A stretch of 64,000 nucleotides of DNA, taken from Symsagittifera roscoffensis. Lineage: Eukaryota > Xenacoelomorpha > Acoela > Convolutidae. The stretch's first letter is position 1, and the number at the start of each line of letters is the position of its first letter. The notes beneath the pieces are model-generated. The model saw nothing but the letters and a program-made list of their open reading frames with translations, was not told the origin of the DNA and made no database searches. The translations under genes and the position numbers were made by a program. Positions 51,421 through 64,000 of the stretch are shown in pieces. Location: assembly GCF_963678635.1 (NCBI RefSeq), contig NC_087063.1, positions 51,285,220 to 51,349,219 on the forward strand. The letters are read 5' to 3'.

Positions 51421-54400
51421 ACACTTGCGAAGAAAAGTTATAGTACGAATTTTCTTTTTTTTTCGACTTGAGTCGCAATTACTGTTGCGACTTTTCTTGC
51501 GGCAAATATTTGTTGCACGTTTATCAAATAGTTCAAAGTTTACACAGTTGATGCAGTTTTAACTCATCAATTGAATTGAAAAAAGGTATTTGTTTCTCGA
51601 TTTCAAAAATATTCTAACTCAATATATCTTGCAGTTTTTGAAATGCATATTAACACTAGCGAAGCAAAGTGTCATAGTACGAACTTCCTTTTTCAACCTA
51701 AGTCGCAAATTTTGTTGGGAATTTTGTTGCGATTCAGTGGCAGTTAGTGTGGAACTAAGAGCAACAGTTTTGCTGCATCGATCTGGCTTGACAGCTTATT
51801 ACATGTACTTTGACTTTCGAATACTTAAAAATTTTTCACAGTTGTTGCATTTTAAATGATCAATTGAACCGAAGACAAACTATTTGTTTCAAACAACCTA
51901 AGAATAAAATCTGGATGTCAGAAATTTTCTAACTCAATGCATATCGTAATTTTTTCAAATGCATAGTTTTTCATAATAGTGCTGGTTTTTTTGCGGTTTA
52001 TTGCGTGCAAAATTGTATCTTTTTTTGAATTGATGCCCTTTTTGCTGCATCCAATTGGCAATTTATTGGCCTATGTAGCTTCGTTACTTTGTGGCTTCGT
52101 TACATGTGGCTGTGAACCGAAGAAAGTTTTTTTTTTCAAGCAACAACAACATAAATATAATAAAATCTCGATTTCAAAGTTTTTCTAACTCAACATAATT
52201 TGCATTTTTATGAGTTGCATAATTACACTTGCGAAGAAAGGTTGTAGTACGAATTTTCTTTTTTTTTCGACTTGAGTCGCAAATACTGTTGCGACTTTTC
52301 TTGCGGCAAATTTTTGTTGCACCTTTGTCAAATAGTTCAAAGTTTACACAGTTGATGCAGTTTTAACTCATCAATTGAATTGAAAAAAGGTATTTGTTTC
52401 TCGATTTCAAAAATGCTCTAACTCAATATATCTTGCAGTTTTTGAAATGCATATTAACACTTGCGAAGCAAAGTGTTATAGTACGAACTTCCTTTTTTCA
52501 ACCTAACTCGCAAATATTGTTGGGAATTATGTTGCGATTCAGTGGCAGTTAGTGTGGAACTAAATAACAGTTTTGCTGCATCGATCTGGCTTGACAGCTT
52601 ATTGCATGTACTTTGACTTTCGAATACTTAAAAATTTTTCACAGTTGTTGCATTTTAAATGATCAATTGAACCGAAGACAAACTATTTGTTTCAAACAAC
52701 CTAAGAATAAAATCTGGATGTCAGAAATTTTCTAACTCAATGCATATCGTAATTTTTTCAAATGCATAGTTTTTCATAATAGTGCTGGTTTTTTTGCGGT
52801 TTATTGCGTGCAAAATTGTATCTTTTTTTGAATTGATGCCCTTTTTGCTGCATCCAATTGGCAATTTATTGGCCTTTGTAGCTTCGTTACTGGTGGCTTC
52901 GTTACATGTGGCTGTGAACCGAAGAAAGTTTTTTTTTCAAGAAACAACAACATAAATATAATGAAATCTCGATTTCAAAGTTTTTCTAACTCAACATAAT
53001 TTGCATTTTTATGAGTTGCATAATTACACTTGCGAAGAAAAGTTGTAGTACGAATTTTCGTTTTTTTTCGACTTGAGTCGCAAATACTGTTGCGACTTTT
53101 CTTGCGGCAAATTTTTGTTGCACCTTTATCAAATAGTTCAAAGTTTACACAGTTGATGCAGTTTTAACTCATCAATTGAATCGAAAAAAGGTATTTGTTT
53201 CTCAATTTCAAAAATGTTCTAACTCAGTATATCTTGCAGTTTTTGAAATGCATATTAACACTAGCGAAGCGAAGTGTCATAGTACGAACTTCCTTTTTCA
53301 ACCTAAGTCGCAAATATTGTTGGGAATTTTGTTGCGATTCAGTGGCAGTTAGTGTGGAACTAAAAGCAACAGTTTTGCTGCATCGATGTGGCTTGACAGC
53401 TCCTTACATGTTCTTTGACTTTCGAATACTTAAAAACTTTTCACAGTTGTTGCATTTTAAATGATCAATTGAACCGAAGACAAACTATTTGTTTCAAACA
53501 ACATAAGAATAAAATCTGGATGTCAGAAATTTTCTAACTCAATGCATATCGTAATTTTTTCAAATGCATAGTTTTTCATAATGTGGCTTTGTTTTTTTTT
53601 GCGGTTTATTGCGTGCAAAATTGTATCTTTTTTATTTGATGACCTTTTTGCTGCATCCAATTGGCAATTTATTGGCCTATGTAGCTTCGTTACTGGTGGC
53701 TTCGTTACATATGGCTGTGAACCGAAGAAAGTTTTTTTTTCAAGCAACAACAACATAAATATAATAAAATCTCGATTTCAAAGTTTTTTTTTACTAAACA
53801 TAGTTTGCATTTTTATGAGTTGCATAATTACACTTGCGAAGAAAAGTTGTAGTACGAATTTTCTTTTTTTTTCGACTTGAGTCGCAAATACTGTTGCGAC
53901 TTTTCTTGCGGCAAATTTTTGTTGCACCTTTATCAAATAGTTCAAAGTTTACACAGTTGATGCAGTTTTAACTCATCAATTGAATCGAAAAAAGGTATTT
54001 GTTTCTCCATTTCAAAAATGTTCTAACTCAATATATCTTGCAGTTTTTGAAATGCATATTAACACTAGCGAAGCGAAGTGTCATAGTACGAACTTCCTTT
54101 TTCAACCTAAGTCGCAAATATTGTTGGGAATTTTGTTGCGATTTAGTGGCAGTTAGTGTGGAACTAAAAGCAACAGTTTTGCTGCATCGATCTGGCTTGA
54201 CAGCTCATTACATGTACTTTGACTTTCGAATACTTAAAAACTTTTCACAGTTGTTGCATTTTAAATGATCAATTGAACCGAAGACAAACTATTTGTTTCA
54301 AACAACATAAGAATAAAATCTGGATGTCAGAAATTTTCTAACTCAATGCATATCGTAATTTTTTCAAATGCATAGTTTTCCATAATGTGGCTTTGTTTTT

Positions 54401-57400
54401 TTTTTGCGGTTTATTGCGTGCAAAATTGTATCTTTTTTATTTGATGCCCTTTTTGCTGCATCTAATTGGCAATTTATTGGCCTATAGAGCTTCGTTACTG
54501 ATGGCTTCGTTACATGTAGTTGTGAACCGAAGAACGTTTTTTTTCAAGCAACAACAACATAAATATAATAAAATCTCGATTTCAAAGTTTTTCTAACTCA
54601 ACATAATTTGCATTTTTATGAGTTGCATAATTACACTTGCGAAGAAAAGTTGTAGTACGAATTTTCTTTATTTTTTCGACTTGAGTCGCAAATACTGTTG
54701 CGACTTTTCTTGCGGCAAATTTTTGTAGCACCTTTATCAAATAGTTCAAAGTTTACACAGTTGATGCAGTTTTAACTCATCAATTGAATCGAAAAAAGGT
54801 ATTTGTTTCTCGATTTCAAAAATGTTCTAACTCAATATATCTTGCAGTTTTTGAAATGCATATTAACACTAGCGAAGCGAAGTGTCATAGTAAGAACTTC
54901 CTTTTTCAACCTAAATCGCAAATATTGTTGGGAATTTTGTTGCGATTCAGTGGCAGTTAGTGTGGAACTAAAAGCAACAGTTTTGCTCCATCGATCTGGC
55001 TTGACAGCTTATTACATGTACTTTGACTTTCGAATACTTAAAAACTTTTCGCAGTTGTTGCATTTTAAATGATCAATTGAACCGAAGACAAACTATTTGT
55101 TTCAAACAACATAAGAATAAAATCTGGATTTTAGAAATTTTCGTACTCAATGCATATCGTTATTTTTTCAAATGCTTAGTTTTTCATAATGTGGCTGTTT
55201 TTTTGCGGTTTATTGCGTGCAAAATTGTATCTTTTCTATTTGATGCCCTTTTTGCTGCATCCAATTGGCAATTTATTGGCCTATGTAGCTTCGTTACTGG
55301 TGGCTTCGTTACATGTGGCTGTGAACCGAAGAAAGTTTTTTTTTCAAGCAACAACATAAATATAATAAAATCTCGATTTCAAAGTTTTTCTAACTCAACA
55401 TAATTTGCATTTTTATGAGTTGCATAATTACACTTGCGAAGAAAAGTTGTAGTACGAATTTTCTTTATTTTTTCGACTTGAGTAGCAAATACTGTTGCGA
55501 CTTTTCTTGCGGCAAATTTTTGTTGCACCTTTATCAAATAGTTCAAAGTTTACACAGTTGATGCAGTTTTAACTCAATTGAATCGAAAAAAGGTATTTGT
55601 TTCTCGATTTCAAAAATGTTCTAACTCAATATATCTTGCAGTTTTTGAAATGCATATTAACACTATCGAAGCGAAGTGTCATAGTAAGAACTTCCTTTTT
55701 CAACCTAAATCGCAAATATTGTTGGGAATTTTGTTGCGATTCAGTGGCAGGTAGTGTGGAACTAAAAGCAACAGTTTTGCTGCATCGATCTGGCTTGACA
55801 GCTTATTACATGTACTTTGACTTTCGAATACTTAAAAACTTTTCGCAATTGTTGCATTTTAAATGATCAATTGAACCGAAGACAAACTATTTGTTTCAAA
55901 CAACATAAGAATAAAATCTGGATTTTAGAAATTTTCGTACTCAATGCATATCGTTATTTTTTCAAATGCTTAGTTTTTCATAATATGGCTTTGTTTTTTT
56001 GCGGTTTATTGCGTGCAAAATTGTATTTTTTCTATTTGATGCCCTTTTTGCTGCATCCAATTGGCAATTTTTTGGCCTATGTAGCTTCGTTACTGATGGC
56101 TTCGTTACATGTAGTTGTGAACCGAAGAACGTTTTTTTTCAAGCAACAACAACATAAATATAATAAAATCTCGATTTCAAAGTTTTTCTAACTCAACATA
56201 ATTTGCATTTTTATGAGTTGCATAATTACACTTGCGAAGAAAAGTTATAGTACGAATTTTCTTTTTTTTCGACTTGAGTCGCAAATACTGTTGCGACTTT
56301 TCTTGCGGCAAATATTTGTTCCACCTTTATCAAATAGTTCAAAGTTTACACAGTTGATGCAGTTTTAACTCAATTGAATCGAAAAAAGGTATTTGTTTCT
56401 CGATTTCAAAAATGTTCTAACTCAATATATCTTGCAGTTTTTGAAATGCATATTAACACTATCGAAGCGAAGTGTCATAGTAAGAACTTCCTTTTTCAAC
56501 CTAAATCGCAAATATTGTTGGGAATTTTGTTGCGATTCAGTGGCAGTTAGTGTGGAGCTAAAAGCAACAGTTTTGCTCCATCGATCTGGCTTGACAGCTT
56601 ATTACATGTACTTTGACTTTCGAATACTTAAAAACTTTTCGCAGTTGTTGCATTTTAAATGATCAATTGAACCGAAGACAAACTATTTGTTTCAAACAAC
56701 ATAAGAATAAAATCTGGATTTTAGAAATTTTCGTACTCAATGCATATCGTTATTTTTTCAAATGCTTAGTTTTTCATAATGTGGCTTTGTTTTTTTGCGG
56801 TTTATTGCGTGCAAAATTGTATTTTTTCTATTTGATGCCCTTTTTGCTGCATCCAATTGGCAATTTATTGGCCTATGTAGCTTCGTTACTGGTGGCTTCG
56901 TTACATGTGGCTGTGAACCGAAGAAAGTTCTTTTTTCAAGCAACAACATAAATATAATAAAATCTCGATTTCAAAGTTTTTCTAACTCAACATAATTTGC
57001 ATTTTTATGAGATGCATAATTACACTTGCGAAGAAAAGTTGTAGTACGAATTTTCTTTATTTTTTCGACTTGAGTCACAAATACTGTTGCGACTTTTCTT
57101 GCGGCAAATTTTTGTTGCACCTTTATCAAATAGTTCAAAGTTTACACAGTTGATGCAGTTTTAACTCAATTGAATCGAAAAAAGGTATTTGTTTCTCGAT
57201 TTCAAAAATGTTCTAACTCAATATATCTTGCAGTTTTTGAAATGCATATTAACACTATCGAAGCGAAGTGTCATAGTAAGAACTTCCTTTTTCAACCTAA
57301 ATCGCAAATATTGTTGGGAATTTTGTTGCGATTCAGTGGCAGTTAGTGTGGAACTAAAAGCAACAGTTTTGCTGCATCGATCTGGCTTGACAGCTTATTA

Positions 57401-60400
57401 CATGTACTTTGACTTCCGAATACTTAAAAACTTTTCGCAATTGTTGCATTTTAAATGATCAATTGAACCGAAAACAAACTATTTGTTTCAAACAACATAA
57501 GAATGAAATCTGGATTTTAGAAATTTTCGTACTCAATGCATATCGTTATTTTTTCAAATGCTTAGTTTTTCATAATGTGGCTTTGTTTTTTTGCGGTTTA
57601 TTGCGTGCAAAATTGTATCTTTTTTTTATTTGATGCTCTTTTTGCTGCATCCAATTGGCAATTTATTTTGGCCTAAGAGCTTCGTTACTGATGGCTTCGT
57701 TACATGTAGTTGTGAACCGAAGAACGTTTTTTTTCAAGCAACAACAACATAAATATAATAAAATCTCGATTTCAAAGTTTTTCTAACTCAACATAATTTG
57801 CATTTTTATGAGTTGCATAATTACACTTGCGAAGAAAAGTTATAGTACGAATTTTCTTTTTTTTCGACTTGAGTCGCAAATACTGTTGCGACTTTTCTTG
57901 CGGCAAATATTTGTTCCACCTTTATCAAATAGTTCAAAGTTTACTCAGTTGATGCAGTTTTAACTCATCAATTGAATCGAAAAAGGTATTTGTTTCTCGA
58001 TTTCAAAAATGTTCTAACTCAATATATCTTGCAGTTTTTGAAATGCATATTAACACTATCGAAGCGAAGTGTCATAGTAAGAACTTCCTTTTTCAACCTA
58101 AATCGCAAATATTGTTGGGAATTTTGTTGCGATTCAGTGGCAGTTAGTGTGGAACTAAAAGCAACAGTTTTGCTCCATCGATCTGGCTTGACAGCTTATT
58201 ACATGTACTTTGACTTTCGAATACTTAAAAACTTTTCGCAGTTGTTGCATTTTAAATGATCAATTGAACCGAAGACAAACTATTTGTTTCAAACAACATA
58301 AGAATAAAATCTGGATTTTAGAAATTTTCGTACTCAATGCATATCGTTATTTTTTCAAATGCTTAGTTTTTCATAATGTGGCTTTGTTTTTTTGCGGTTT
58401 ATTGCGTGCAAAATTGTATCTTTTCTATTTGATGCCCTTTTTGCTGCATCCAATTGGCAATTTAATGGCCTATGTAGCTTCGTTACTGGTGGCTTCGTTA
58501 CATGTGGCTGTGAACCGAAGAAAGTTTTTTTTTCAAGCAACAACATAAATATAATAAAATCTCGATTTCAAAGTTTTTCTAACTCAACATAATTTGCATT
58601 TTTATGAGTTGCATAATTACACTTGCGAAGAAAAGTTGTAGTACGAATTTTCTTTATTTTTTCGACTTGAGTCGCAAATACTGTTGCGACTTTTCTTGCG
58701 GCAAATTTTTGTTGCACCTTTATCAAATAGTTCAAAGTTTACACAGTTGATGCAGTTTTAACTCAATTGAATCGAAAAAAGGTATTTGTTTCTCGATTTC
58801 AAAAATGTTCTAACTCAATATATCTTGCAGTTTTTGAAATGCATATTAACACTATCGAAGCGAAGTGTCATAGTAAGAACTTCCTTTTTCAACCTAAATC
58901 GCAAATATTGTTGGGAATTTTGTTGCGATTCAGTGGCAGTTAGTGTGGAACTAAAAGCAACAGTTTTGCTGCATCGATCTGGCTTGACAGCTTATTACAT
59001 GTACTTTGACTTTCGAATACTTAAAAACTTTTCGCAATTGTTGCATTTTAAATGATCAATTGAACCGAAGACAAACTATTTGTTTCAAACAACATAAGAA
59101 TAAAATCTGGATTTTAGAAATTTTCGTACTCAAGGCATATCGTTATTTTTTCAAATGCTTAGTTTTTCATAATGTGGCTTTGTTTTTTTGCGGTTTATTG
59201 CGTGCAAAATTGTATCTTTTTTTTATTTGATGCTCTTTTTGCTGCATCCAATTGGCAATTTATTTTGGCCTAAGAGCTTCGTTACTGATGGCTTCGTTAC
59301 ATGTAGTTGTGAACCGAAGAACGTTTTTTTTCAAGCAACAACAACATAAATATAATAAAATCTCGATTTCAAAGTTTTTCTAACTCAACATAATTTGCAT
59401 TTTTATGAGTTGCATAATTACACTCGCGAAGAAAAGTTATAGTACGAATTTTCTTTTTTTTCGACTTGAGTCGCAAATACTGTTGCGACTTTTCTTGCGG
59501 CAAATATTTGTTCCACCTTTATCAAATAGTTCAAAGTTTACTCAGTTGATGCAGTTTTAACTCATCAATTGAATCGAAAAAGGTATTTGTTTCTCGATTT
59601 CAAAAATGTTCTAACTCAATATATCTTGCAGTTTTTGAAATGCATATTAACACTTGCGATCAATTGAACCGAAGACAAACTATTTGTTTCAAACAACATA
59701 AGAATAAAATCTGGATTTTAGAAATTTTCGTACTCAATGCATATCGTTATTTTTTCAAATGCTTAGTTTTTCATAATGTGGCTTTGTTTTTTTGCGGTTT
59801 ATTGCGTGCAAAATTGTATCTTTTTTTTATTTGATGCTCTTTTTGCTGCATCCAATTGGCAATTTGTTTTGGCCTAAGAGCTTCGTTACTGATGGCTTCG
59901 TTACATGTAGTTGTGAACCGAAGAACGTTTTTTTTCAAGCAACAACAACATAAATATAATAAAATCTCGATTTCAAAGTTTTTCTAACTCAACATAATTT
60001 GCATTTTTATGAGTTGCATAATTACACTTGCGAAGAAAAGTTATATTACGAATTTTCTTTTTTTTCGACTTGAGTCGCAAATACTGTTGCGACTTTTCTT
60101 GCGGCAAATATTTGTTCCACCTTTATCAAATAGTTCAAAGTTTACTCAGTTGATGCAGTTTTAACTCATCAATTGAATCGAAAAAAGGTATTTGTTTCTC
60201 GATTTCAAAAATGTTCTAACTCAATATATCTTGCAGTTTTTGAAATGCATATTAACACTTGCGAAGCAAAGTGTTATAGTACGAACTTCCTTTTTTCAAC
60301 CTAACTCGCAAATTTTGTTGGGAATTATGTTGCAATTCAGTGGCAGTTAGTGTGGAACTAAATCAACAGTTTTGCTGCATCGATCTGGCTTGACAGCTTA

Positions 60401-63400
60401 TTACATGTAATTTGACTTTCGAATACTTAAAAACTTTTCACAGTTGTTGCATTTTAAATGATCAATTGAACCGAAGACAAACTATTTGTTTCAAACAACA
60501 TAAGAATAAAATCTGGATGTCAGAAATTTTCTAACTCAATGCATATCGTAATTTTTTCAAATGCATAGTTTTCCATAATGTGGCTTTGTTTTTTTGCGGT
60601 TTATTGCGTGCAAAATTGTATCTTTTTTATTTGATGCCCTTTTTGCTGCATCTAATTGGCAATTTATTGGCCTATAGAGCTTCGTTACTGATGGCTTCGT
60701 TACATGTAGTTGTGAACCGAAGAAAGTTTTTTTTCAAGCAACAACAACATAAATATATCAAAATCTCGATATCAAAGTTTTTCTAACTCAACATAATTTG
60801 CATTTTTATGAATTGCATAATTACACTTGCGAAGAAAAGTTATAGTACGAATTTTCTTTTTTCGACTTGAGTCGCAAATACTGTTGCGACTTCTCTTGCG
60901 GCAAATATTTGTTGCACCTTTATCAAATAGTTCAAAGTTTACGCAGTTGATGCAGTTTTAACTCATCAATTGAATCGAAAAAAAGGTATTTGTTTCTCGA
61001 TTTCAAAAATGTTCTAACTCAATATATCTTGCAGTTTTTGAAATGCATATTAACACTTGCGAAGCAAAGTGTTATAGTACGAACTTCCTTTTTTCAACCT
61101 AACTCGCAAATTTTGTTGGGAATTATGTTGCGATTCAGTGGCAGTTAGTGTGGAACTAAATCAACAGTTTTGCTGCATCGATCTGGCTTGACAGCTTATT
61201 ACATGTAATTTGACTTTCGAATACTTAAAAACTTTTCACAGTTGTTGCATTTTAAATGATCAATTGAACCGAAGACAAACTATTTGTTTCAAACAACATA
61301 AGAATAAAATCTGGATGTCAGAAATTTTCTAACTCAATGCATATCGTAATTTTTTCAAATGCATAGTTTTCCATAATGTGGCTTTGTTTTTTTGCGGTTT
61401 ATTGCGTGCAAAATTGTATCTTTTTTATTTGATGCCCTTTTTGCTGCATCTAATTGGCAATTTATTGGCCTATAGAGCTTCGTTACTGATGGCTTCGTTA
61501 CATGTAGTTGTGAACCGAAGAAAGTTTTTTTTCAAGCAACAACAACATAAATATATCAAAATCTCGATATCAAAGTTTTTCTAACTCAACATAATTTGCA
61601 TTTTTATGAATTGCATAATTACACTTGCGAAGAAAAGTTATAGTACGAATTTTCTTTTTTCGACTTGAGTCGCAAATACTGTTGCGACTTCTCTTGCGGC
61701 AAATATTTGTTGCACCTTTATCAAATAGTTCAAAGTTTACGCAGTTGATGCAGTTTTAACTCATCAATTGAATCGAAAAAAAGGTATTTGTTTCTCGATT
61801 TCAAAAATGTTCTAACTCAATATATCTTGCAGTTTTTGAAATGCATATTAACACTTGCGAAGCAAAGTGTTATAGTACGAACTTCCTTTTTTCAACCTAA
61901 CTCGCAAATTTTGTTGGGAATTATGTTGCGATTCAGTGGCAGTTAGTGTGGAACTAAATCAACAGTTTTGCTGCATCGATCTGGCTTGACAGCTTATTAC
62001 ATGTAATTTGACTTTCGAATACTTAAAAACTTTTCACAGTTGTTGCATTTTAAATGATCAATTGAACCGAAGACAAACTATTTGTTTCAAACAACATAAG
62101 AATAAAATCTGGATGTCAGAAATTTTCTAACTCAATGCATATCGTAATTTTTTCAAATGCATAGTTTTTCATAATGTGGCTTTGTTTTTTTGCGGTTTAT
62201 TGCGTGCAAAATTGTATCTTTTTTATTTGATGCCCTTTTTGCTGCATCCAATTGGCAATTAATTGGCCTATGTAGCTTCGTTACTGGTGGCTTCGTTACA
62301 AGTGGCTGTGAACCGAAGAAAGTTTTTTTTTTCAAGCAACAACAACATAAATATAATAAAATCTCGATTTCAAAGTTTTTCTAACTCAACATAATTTGCA
62401 TTTTTATGAGTTGCATAATTACACTTGCGAAGAAAAGTTGTAGTACGAATTTTCTTTTTATTTCGACTTGAGTCGCAAATACTGTTGCGACTTTTCTTGC
62501 GGCAACTTTTTGTTGCACCTTTATCAAATAGTTCAAAGTTTACACAGTTGATGCAGTTTTAACTCATCAATTGAATCGAAAAAAGGTATTTGTTTCTCGA
62601 TTTCAAAAATGTTCTAACTCAATATATCTTGCAGTTTTTGAAATGCATATTAACACTTGCGAAGCAAAGTGTTATAGTACGAACTTCCTTGTTTCAACCT
62701 AAGTCGCAAATATTGTCGGGAATTATGTTGCGATTCAGTGGCAGTTAGTGTGGAACTAAAAGCAACAGTTTTGCTGCATCGATCTGGCTTGACAGCTTAT
62801 TACATGTACTTTGACTTTCGAATACTTTAAAACTTTTCACAGTAGTTGCATTTTAAATGATCAATTGAACCGTAGACAAACTAGTGTTTCAAACAACATT
62901 ACAATAAAATCTGGATGTCAGAACTTTTCTAACTCAATGCATATCGTAATTTTTTCAAATGCATAGTTTTTCATAATGTGGCTTTGTTTTTTTGCGGTTT
63001 ATTGCGTGCAAAATTGTATCTTTTTTTTATTTGATGCTCTTTTTGCTGCATCCAATTGGCAATTTATTGGTCTGTAGCTTCGTTACTGGTGGCTTCGTTA
63101 CATGTAGTTGTGAACCGAAGAAAGTTTTTTTTCAAGCAACAACAACATGAATATAATAAAATCTCGATTTCAAAGTTTTTCTAACTCAGTATAATTTGCA
63201 TTTTTATGAGTTGCATAATTACACTTGCGAAGAAAAGTTATAGTACGAATTTTCTTTTTTTTCGAATTGAGTCGCAAATACTGTTGCGACTTTTCTTGCG
63301 GCAATTTTTTGTTGCACCTTTATCAAATAGTTAAAAGTTTACACAGTTGAAGCAGTTTTACCTCATCAATTGAATCGAAAAAAGGTATTTGTTTCTCGAT

Positions 63401-64000
63401 TTCAAAAATTTTCTAACTCAATATATCTTGCAGTTTTTGAAAGGCATATTAACACTTGCGAAGCAAAGTGTTATAGTACGAACTTCCTTTTTCAACCTAA
63501 GTCGCAAATATTGTTGGGATTTTTGTTGCGATTCAGTTGCAGTTAGTGTGGAACTAAAAGCAACAGTTTTGCTGCATCGATTTGGCTTGACAGCTTGATA
63601 CATGTACTTTGACTTTCGAATACTTTAAAACTTTTCACAGTAGTTGCATTTTAAATGATCAATTGAACCGAAGACAAACTATTTATTTCAAACAACATAG
63701 AATAAAATCTGGATTTCAGAAATTTTCTAACTCAATGCATATCGTAATTTTTTCAAATGCATAGTTTTTCATAATGTGGCTTTGTTTTTTTGCGGTTTAT
63801 TGCGTGCAAAATTGTATCTTTTTTTATTTGATGCTCTTTTTGCTGCATCCAATTGGCAATTTATTGGCGTATGTAGCTTCGTTACTGGTGGCTTCGTTAC
63901 ATGTAGTTGTGAGCCGAAGAAAAAAATTTTTCAAGCAACAACAACATAAATATAATAAAGTCTCGATTTCAAAGTTTTTCTAACTCAGTATAATTTGCAT
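51421..64000. repeat. Satellite block III: tandem units of about 800 bp, running off the right edge
   Basis: The anchor ACACTTGCGAAGAAAAG (or a close variant) recurs at 51421, 52225, 53026, 53830, 54633, 55430, 56228, 57022, 57823, 58619, 59420, 60024, 60823, 61621, 62421 and 63221. Intervals are 794-804 bp, except 604 bp between 59420 and 60024. Each unit holds three related sub-repeats of about 265 bp, marked by GAACCGAAG or GAATCGAAA. Between 55.4 and 59.4 kb alternate units are most alike, giving a dimer of about 1.59-1.60 kb. The units near 60.2-61.0 and 61.0-61.8 kb are nearly identical. No genes are present. Confidence 0.95.
59640..59666. other. Deletion junction in one 0.8-kb satellite unit
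   Basis: AACACTTGCGATCAATTGAACC joins two points normally about 200 bp apart in the unit (GCGAAGCAAAG and the later GATCAATTGAACC), accounting for the 604-bp interval. CGA/GA at the junction is possible microhomology. Confidence 0.8.

Noticed and set aside
51590-59055. Recurrent open frame of about 89 codons in each 0.8-kb satellite unit
   Set aside because: Its persistence is explained by recent tandem duplication and homogenisation of the unit. There is no recognisable domain, and the frame is broken in several units (for example near 52426 and 60241).

Overview
This is eukaryotic, almost certainly animal, nuclear DNA. The only host gene is a spliced beta-TrCP/Slimb-type F-box/WD40 gene (about 34.5-37.4 kb) with GT-AG introns of 270-890 bp. 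The rest is selfish or repetitive DNA: two copies of a giant Ty3/gypsy-type LTR retrotransposon, one solo LTR of the same family, and more than 26 kb of tandem satellite. I cannot place the species from sequence alone; an invertebrate is the likeliest guess.

Layout. (1) 1-11127, minus strand: element A, an older, broken copy whose 3' part lies off the left edge. Its RT is split by a plus-strand solo LTR (2399-3311) that landed directly beside the YVDD catalytic codons. (2) 11128-34057, plus strand: element B, 22,930 bp with both LTRs (about 0.9% apart). B sits inside the 5' LTR of A: the missing end of A's LTR resumes at 34058 after a duplicated GTA, and ends in a (GTA)n microsatellite. (3) 34155-37384: the beta-TrCP 5' region and exons for the dimerisation domain, F-box and first two WD repeats. 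(4) 37.66-64 kb: satellite built from a roughly 290-bp monomer, organised as dispersed monomers, then three 2,466-2,467 bp higher-order units, then sixteen roughly 800-bp units running off the right edge. If the gene is intact, this satellite is inside its intron.

Element B. After the 5' LTR comes a 2.48-kb leader holding a 70-bp repeat and a 14-bp minisatellite. Next is one long Gag-Pol reading frame (14509-23300): coiled-coil Gag, two zinc knuckles, aspartic protease, RT, RNase H, integrase with a GPY/F end, an acidic linker, and a C-terminal domain that resembles a TARG1/OARD1-type macro domain. It is followed by a compact multi-gene block in the env position. ORF3 carries an SGNH (GDSL) hydrolase domain, ORF4 is possibly a second, degenerate SGNH-like protein, and ORF5 and ORF6 are unrecognised. 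I see no convincing envelope glycoprotein. The block looks built for expression from one spliced subgenomic RNA: a strong 3' splice site at 23588 with no ATG between it and ORF3, a TGATG stop-start overlap at ORF3/ORF4, a 6-nt gap at ORF4/ORF5, and an A AAA AAG slippery heptamer at ORF5/ORF6.

Both copies look inactive. B has in-frame stops in gag, at the RT YVDD tyrosine, after RNase H and twice in ORF6, plus a G-run frameshift and a protease Asp-to-Glu change. A has at least four gag frameshifts, several stops and deletions. Most unusual are the retrotransposon's accessory genes and macro-like domain, its dense sense-strand CTNGAG hexamers, and the hairpin-rich satellite.
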